From NCBI RefSeq assembly GCF_030247185.1, contig NC_080571.1, positions 344,131,879 to 344,195,878 of the forward strand: a stretch of 64,000 nt of DNA. Direction: 5' to 3'. This document shows, piece after piece, positions 59,601-64,000 of the stretch. Position numbers and translations under genes: made by a program. The stretch is from Malaya genurostris (lineage: Eukaryota; Arthropoda; Insecta; Diptera; Culicidae). Under the pieces are notes generated by a model. It was not told where the DNA came from. It ran no database searches and saw only the letters and a program-made list of their open reading frames with translations. Positions within the stretch are counted from its first letter, which is position 1; each line of letters opens with the position of its first letter.

Positions 59601-62600
59601 TCGGCTTTTAAAGACTCCTATTGCAAGTTCGATAATTACGAGGAGTTAATGCAGTCACTATCCGTGGGTAAGACCGTCTCACACCCACCCTCGCAGGTCG
59701 AGATATCTGTAGATCCGGCAATCAATTCTCTGGCAGCAAAAACTGTCGAGTACATGGTAAATAACAAGGTTAATGTCCTTGACTCTGATGTATCCACATT
59801 GAAGCGTGTCCAGAAGGATGATTCCGAGCAGACTCAACCTAAGGGCCCGTCTCGAAAAGGACGTGGTGCGAAGACTAAACAGGCCGAGAAATTCCGTTCC
59901 AAGAAAAACGAAAATACTTATCAAAACATGAAGGACGAGATTTCGGCTTTTAAAGACTCCTATTGCAAGTTCGATAATTACGAGGAGTTAATGCAGTCAC
60001 TATCCGTGGGTAAGACCGTCTCACACCCACCCTCGCAGGTCGAGATATCTGTAGATCCGACAATCAATTCTCTGGCAGCAAAAACTGTCGAGTACATGGT
60101 AAATAACAAGGTTAATGTCCTTGACTCTGATGTATCCACATTGAAGCGTGTCCAGAAGGATGATTCCGAGCAGACTCAACCTAAGGGCCCGTCTCGAAAA
60201 GGACGTGGTGCGAAGACTAAACAGGCCGAGAAATTCCGTTCCAAGAAAAACGAAAATACTTATCAAAACATGAAGGACGAGATTTCGGCTTTTAAAGACT
60301 CCTATTGCAAGTTCGATAATTACGAGGAGTTAATGCAGTCACTATCCGTGGGTAAGACCGTCTCACACCCACCCTCGCAGGTCGAGATATCTGTAGATCC
60401 GGCAATCAATTCTCTGGCAGCAAAAACTGTCGAGTACATGGTAAATAACAAGGTTAATGTCCTTGACTCTGATGTATCCACATTGAAGCGTGTCCAGAAG
60501 GATGATTCCGAGCAGACTCAACCTAAGGGCCCGTCTCGAAAAGGACGTGGTGCGAAGACTAAACAGGCCGAGAAATTCCGTTCCAAGAAAAACGAAAATA
60601 CTTATCAAAACATGAAGGACGAGATTTCGGCTTTTAAAGACTCCTATTGCAAGTTCGATAATTACGAGGAGTTAATGCAGTCACTATCCGTGGGTAAGAC
60701 CGTCTCACACCCACCCTCGCAGGTCGAGATATCTGTAGATCCGGCAATCAATTCTCTGGCAGCAAAAACTGTCGAGTACATGGTAAATAACAAGGTTAAT
60801 GTCCTTGACTCTGATGTATCCACATTGAAGCGTGTCCAGAAGGATGATTCCGAGCAGACTCAACCTAAGGGCCCGTCTCGAAAAGGACGTGGTGCGAAGA
60901 CTAAACAGGCCGAGAAATACCGTTCCAAGAAAAACGAAAATACTTATCAAAACATGAAGGACGAGATTTCGGCTTTTAAAGACTCCTATTGCAAGTTCGA
61001 TAATTACGAGGAGTTAATGCAGTCACTATCCGTGGGTAAGACCGTCTCACACCCACCCTCGCAGGTCGAGATATCTGTAGATCCGGCAATCAATTCTCTG
61101 GCAGCAAAAACTGTCGAGTACATGGTAAATAACAAGGTTAATGTCCTTGACTCTGATGTATCCACATTGAAGCGTGTCCAGAAGGATGATTCCGAGCAGA
61201 CTCAACCTAAGGGCCCGTCTCGAAAAGGACGTGGTGCGAAGACTAAACAGGCCGAGAAATTCCGTTCCAAGAAAAACGAAAATACTTATCAAAACATGAA
61301 GGACGAGATTTCGGCTTTTAAAGACTCCTATTGCAAGTTCGATAATTACGAGGAGTTAATGCAGTCACTATCCGTGGGTAAGACCGTCTCACACCCACCC
61401 TCGCAGGTCGAGATATCTGTAGATCCGGCAATCAATTCTCTGGCAGCAAAAACTGTCGAGTACATGGTAAATAACAAGGTTAATGTCCTTGACTCTGATG
61501 TATCCACATTGAAGCGTGTCCAGAAGGATGATTCCGAGCAGACTCAACCTAAGGGCCCGTCACGAAAATGACGTGGTGCGAAGACTAAACAGGCCGAGAA
61601 ATACCGTTCCAAGAAAAACGAAAATACTTATCAAAACATGAAGGACGAGATTTCGGCTTTTAAAGACTCCTATTGCAAGTTCGATAATTACGAGGAGTTA
61701 ATGCAGTCACTATCCGTGGGTAAGACCGTCTCACACCCACCCTCGCAGGTCGAGATATCTGTAGATCCGGCAATCAATTCTCTGGCAGCAAAAACTGTCG
61801 AGTACATGGTAAATAACAAGGTTAATGTCCTTGGCTCTGATGTATCCACATTGAAGCGTGTCCAGAAGGATGATTCCGAGCAGACTCAACCTAAGGGCCC
61901 GTCTCGAAAAGGACGTGGTGCGAAGACTAAACAGGCCGAGAAATTCCGTTCCAAGAAAAACGAAAATACTTATCAAAACATGAAGGACGAGATTTCGGCT
62001 TTTAAAGACTCCTATTGCAAGTTCGATAATTACGAGGAGTTAATGCAGTCACTATCCGTGGGTAAGACCGTCTCACACCAACCCTCGCAGGTCGAGATAT
62101 CTGTAGATCCGGCAATCAATTCTCTGGCAGCAAAAACTGTCGAGTACATGGTAAATAACAAGGTTAATGTCCTTGACTCTGATGTATCCACATTGAAGCG
62201 TGTCCAGAAGGATGATTCCGAGCAGACTCAACCTAAGGGCCCGTCTCGAAAAGGACGTGGTGCGAAGACTAAACAGGCCGAGAAATTCCGTTCCAAGAAA
62301 AACGAAAATACTTATCAAAACATGAAGGACGAGATTTCGGCTTTTAAAGACTCCTATTGCAAGTTCGATAATTACGAGGAGTTAATGCAGTCACTATCCG
62401 TGGGTAAGACCGTCTCACACCCACCCTCACAGGTCGAGATATCTGTAGATCCGGCAATCAATTCTCTGGCAGCAAAAACTGTCGAGTACATGGTAAATAA
62501 CAAGGTTAATGTCCTTGACTCTGATGTATCCACATTGAAGCGTGTGATGAAGTTGCAAGCCCACGCAAAGGTGGCTATGGCTAGGCGCCATGGACCATTC

Positions 62601-63053
62601 GAGGATACCACAGCAACGGACGCTTTGGTTACAAGTACTATTCAGCACTTCTCCCGAGGCCTAAAAAGTACGGCCGCATTTATTGATCAGATCGGAACAT
62701 TTGAGCATGGGGGACAAACGATCATCCCTTCACTCCCGAGGCAGCCTGAGATGCCAGTCGAGGCTCCTCTTGGTTTTGTTCCAACGAATTGTCATATGGG
62801 AACAAGCCAGCTATACGCGCGAGGTGCAGTTGGGGCAGTATTTACCCCTGCAGAACTCGACGCGCTACCCGCAGCGGACAAGGTCTGGACTACAGTTGCG
62901 AGGGCCAACATCGAGGATTTGGTTGTATCATATTCCAATCTTTTACAACGTATTGCTCGTAAGCTCTCCTATGGAGTCACGGAGATTGATTTACGCAGTG
63001 GGAAAGGAGCAGTCTCCCAGCTCGTGGGATCAACCATTCTATTCCATTATTAG
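53616..63053 (+). pseudogene. Foreign intronless ORF with 26-fold internal amplification, inserted in Gypsy C pol
   Basis: An ATG at 53616 gives a 12-residue unique start (MSQIVKQEAIPA), then 26 copies of a 114-residue unit, then a unique 169-residue C-terminus, ending at a TAG (63051-63053). All is in one frame of 3146 codons including the stop, apart from one internal TGA at 61569-61571 in copy 24. Each unit starts basic and disordered (KGPSRKGRGAKTKQAEK), continues with a helical part (NTYQNMKDEISAFKDSYCKF) and ends with INSLAAKTVEYMVNNKV. The C-terminus (for example KVWTTVARANIEDLVVSYSN) looks globular and helical. I do not recognise the protein. Lack of introns, less A-rich composition than the flanks and position inside a retroelement near other viral relics suggest a virus-derived insert. 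A host retrogene is the alternative. Confidence 0.7.
53652..62543 (+). repeat. Tandem array: exactly 26 copies of a 342-bp unit
   Basis: Units start gtccagaaggatgattccga, the first at 53652 and every 342 bp after; 8892 bp in total. 342 is 3 x 114, so the frame is kept. Differences are very few: ttc to tac in copies 7, 9, 11, 22 and 24; a g-to-t change (Val to Phe) in copy 2; Ala to Thr in copy 19; a silent t-to-a at 61562, the nonsense g-to-t at 61569 and Asp to Gly in copy 24; Pro to Gln in copy 25; a silent change in copy 26. Variants cluster toward the 3' edge. Confidence 0.97.
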
Positions 63054-64000
63054 TGCATCAGTTACAGGAAGTGAACCAAATTCAAATTAGGGATTCGCAT
63101 TTGGAAGACACAAAAAGAAAACATTTACGAGAAGTATTAACAAATTTTCAGGACCTTTTTCAGCCAGTTGATGGTAAGCTATCATTCACAACAAAAATAA
63201 AAGCGGAAATCCGGACATGTGATGACAATCCCATATATTCAAAATCCTACCCCCCATCCCCCAAAGTTTAAAAACAGAAGTAGAAAAGCAAATTAATAAA
63301 CTATTAGAAGATGGAATTATTCGTCCTTCTAAATCTCCGTATAATTCTCCAATTTGGATCTTTCCAAAAAAATCTGATACTTCAAATACAAAAAAGTTCA
63401 GATTGGTTATTGATTTCAGAAATTAAACATAAAGACAATAAGTGATCGTTACCCAATTCCCGATACTTCTACAGTTTTGGCAAATTTAGGCGAAAAATAA
63501 ATATTTTACAACATTAGATCTTGCTTCAGGTTTCCATCAAGTTCTGATGTCAGAAAAAGATATTGAAAAAAACTGCTTTTTCTGTAAACAATGGGAAATA
63601 CGTTTTCGTTCGTATGCCATTTGGACTTAAAAACGCCCCGAGCATATTTCAAAGGGTAATGGATGATGTTCTTAGAGAACATATTGGAAAAACTTTGTTT
63701 TGTATATATTGATGACATAATAATAGTAGGAAAAACTTTCGAAGAACATTTAAAAAATATTGAAACGGTTTTTCAAACTTTGAGAGAGGCCAATTTCCGA
63801 ATTCAACCAGACAAATGTGAGTTTCTTAAAAAAAGAAGTTGAATTTTTAGGGTTTATAGTTTCCAAAGACGGATTAAAGCCAAATCGAAAGAAAATAGAC
63901 TGTATTCAAAAATATCCAGAACCAACCAATTTGAGGGAATTGCGAGCATTTTTAGGATTATCTGGATATTATAGACGTTTTGTGAAAAATTATGCCAAAG
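63054..64000 (+). pseudogene. Gypsy element C reverse transcriptase, many small frameshifts, runs off window
   Basis: After a linker (QIQIRDSHLEDTKRKHLREV, FQDLFQPVDGKLSFTTKIKA) RT motifs follow in order but in changing frames: SPYNSPIWIFPKKSD, FRLVIDFRN, FTTLDLASGFHQV, MPFGLKNAPSIFQRVMDDVL, the catalytic YIDDIIIVG, then VEFLGFIVSKDGLKPNRKK and RELRAFLGLSGYYRRF. At least five single-base shifts are seen, several next to A- or T-runs (for example near 63566 and 63835). RNase H and integrase would lie beyond 64000. Confidence 0.85.

Noticed and set aside
53616..61571. A normal giant structural gene of 2651 residues
   Set aside because: The length follows automatically from repeating a stop-free unit. 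The ORF sits inside a broken retroelement and carries a nonsense codon in copy 24, so a selected giant host protein is not supported.
53865..62318. More than twenty near-identical 81-residue ORFs on the minus strand through the array
   Set aside because: They are antisense shadows of the 342-bp unit; one open antisense frame per unit repeats by periodicity and has no independent support.

Overview
The window looks like insect nuclear DNA, most probably from a culicine mosquito of the Aedes type. Four things point there: a split housekeeping gene (METTL13-like) with introns of only 53-60 bp, tRNA-headed SINEs resembling the Feilai class, Tc1/mariner elements of mosquito type, and coding relics of negative-strand RNA viruses lying among Ty3/Gypsy retrotransposons. 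The genus is inferred from these features and was not tested by any search.

Region by region. 1-3.5 kb holds two decayed DNA transposons on the minus strand, a Tc1/mariner of ITmD37E type and a P-element-like transposase relic, with a MITE between them. 3.9-6.2 kb holds the only convincing host gene, a five-exon METTL13/eEF1A methyltransferase gene that reads open throughout. 6.2-10 kb is gene-poor and carries several MITEs and one SINE with a clean 11-bp target duplication. 10-11.7 kb has Gypsy gag pieces. 11.8-14.5 kb is an endogenous viral element: a frameshifted polymerase (L) fragment, cut by a SINE, followed in the same orientation by a nucleoprotein-like ORF. 15.3-20.8 kb is a Gypsy element whose pol is broken by a 159-bp hAT MITE, joined to the integrase/env end of another element. 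21.2-28 kb is a second Gypsy with a 1636-bp Tc1 element, intact by eye, nested in its gag, and with a perfect 51-bp hairpin further along. 28-47 kb is a graveyard of LTR, gag, integrase and env fragments, three internally deleted mariners and a hAT-like element full of TATCGATA motifs. 47-50.4 kb is an LTR interrupted by a fold-back element with 262-bp tandem repeats, followed by a chimeric gag ORF. 51-64 kb is a third Gypsy (PBS, gag, protease, RT).

The most striking object is inside that third Gypsy, between protease and reverse transcriptase. A foreign, intronless ORF (53616-63053) has had an internal 342-bp segment (114 codons) amplified to exactly 26 head-to-tail copies (53652-62543). 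The copies are nearly identical and in frame, with one nonsense change in copy 24. A dimeric pattern of one variant (copies 7, 9, 11 and 22, 24) suggests amplification in two-unit blocks. I could not assign the encoded protein to a family; a virus-derived insertion is the best hypothesis.

How it fits together. From about 10 kb onward nearly every recognisable coding relic (Gypsy, viral, mariner, Tc1) lies on the plus strand, and most are broken. A one-orientation pile-up of nested retroelements plus viral fragments is the layout known from uni-strand piRNA clusters. If this is one, the precursor would be transcribed from the minus strand. That is a prediction from layout only.
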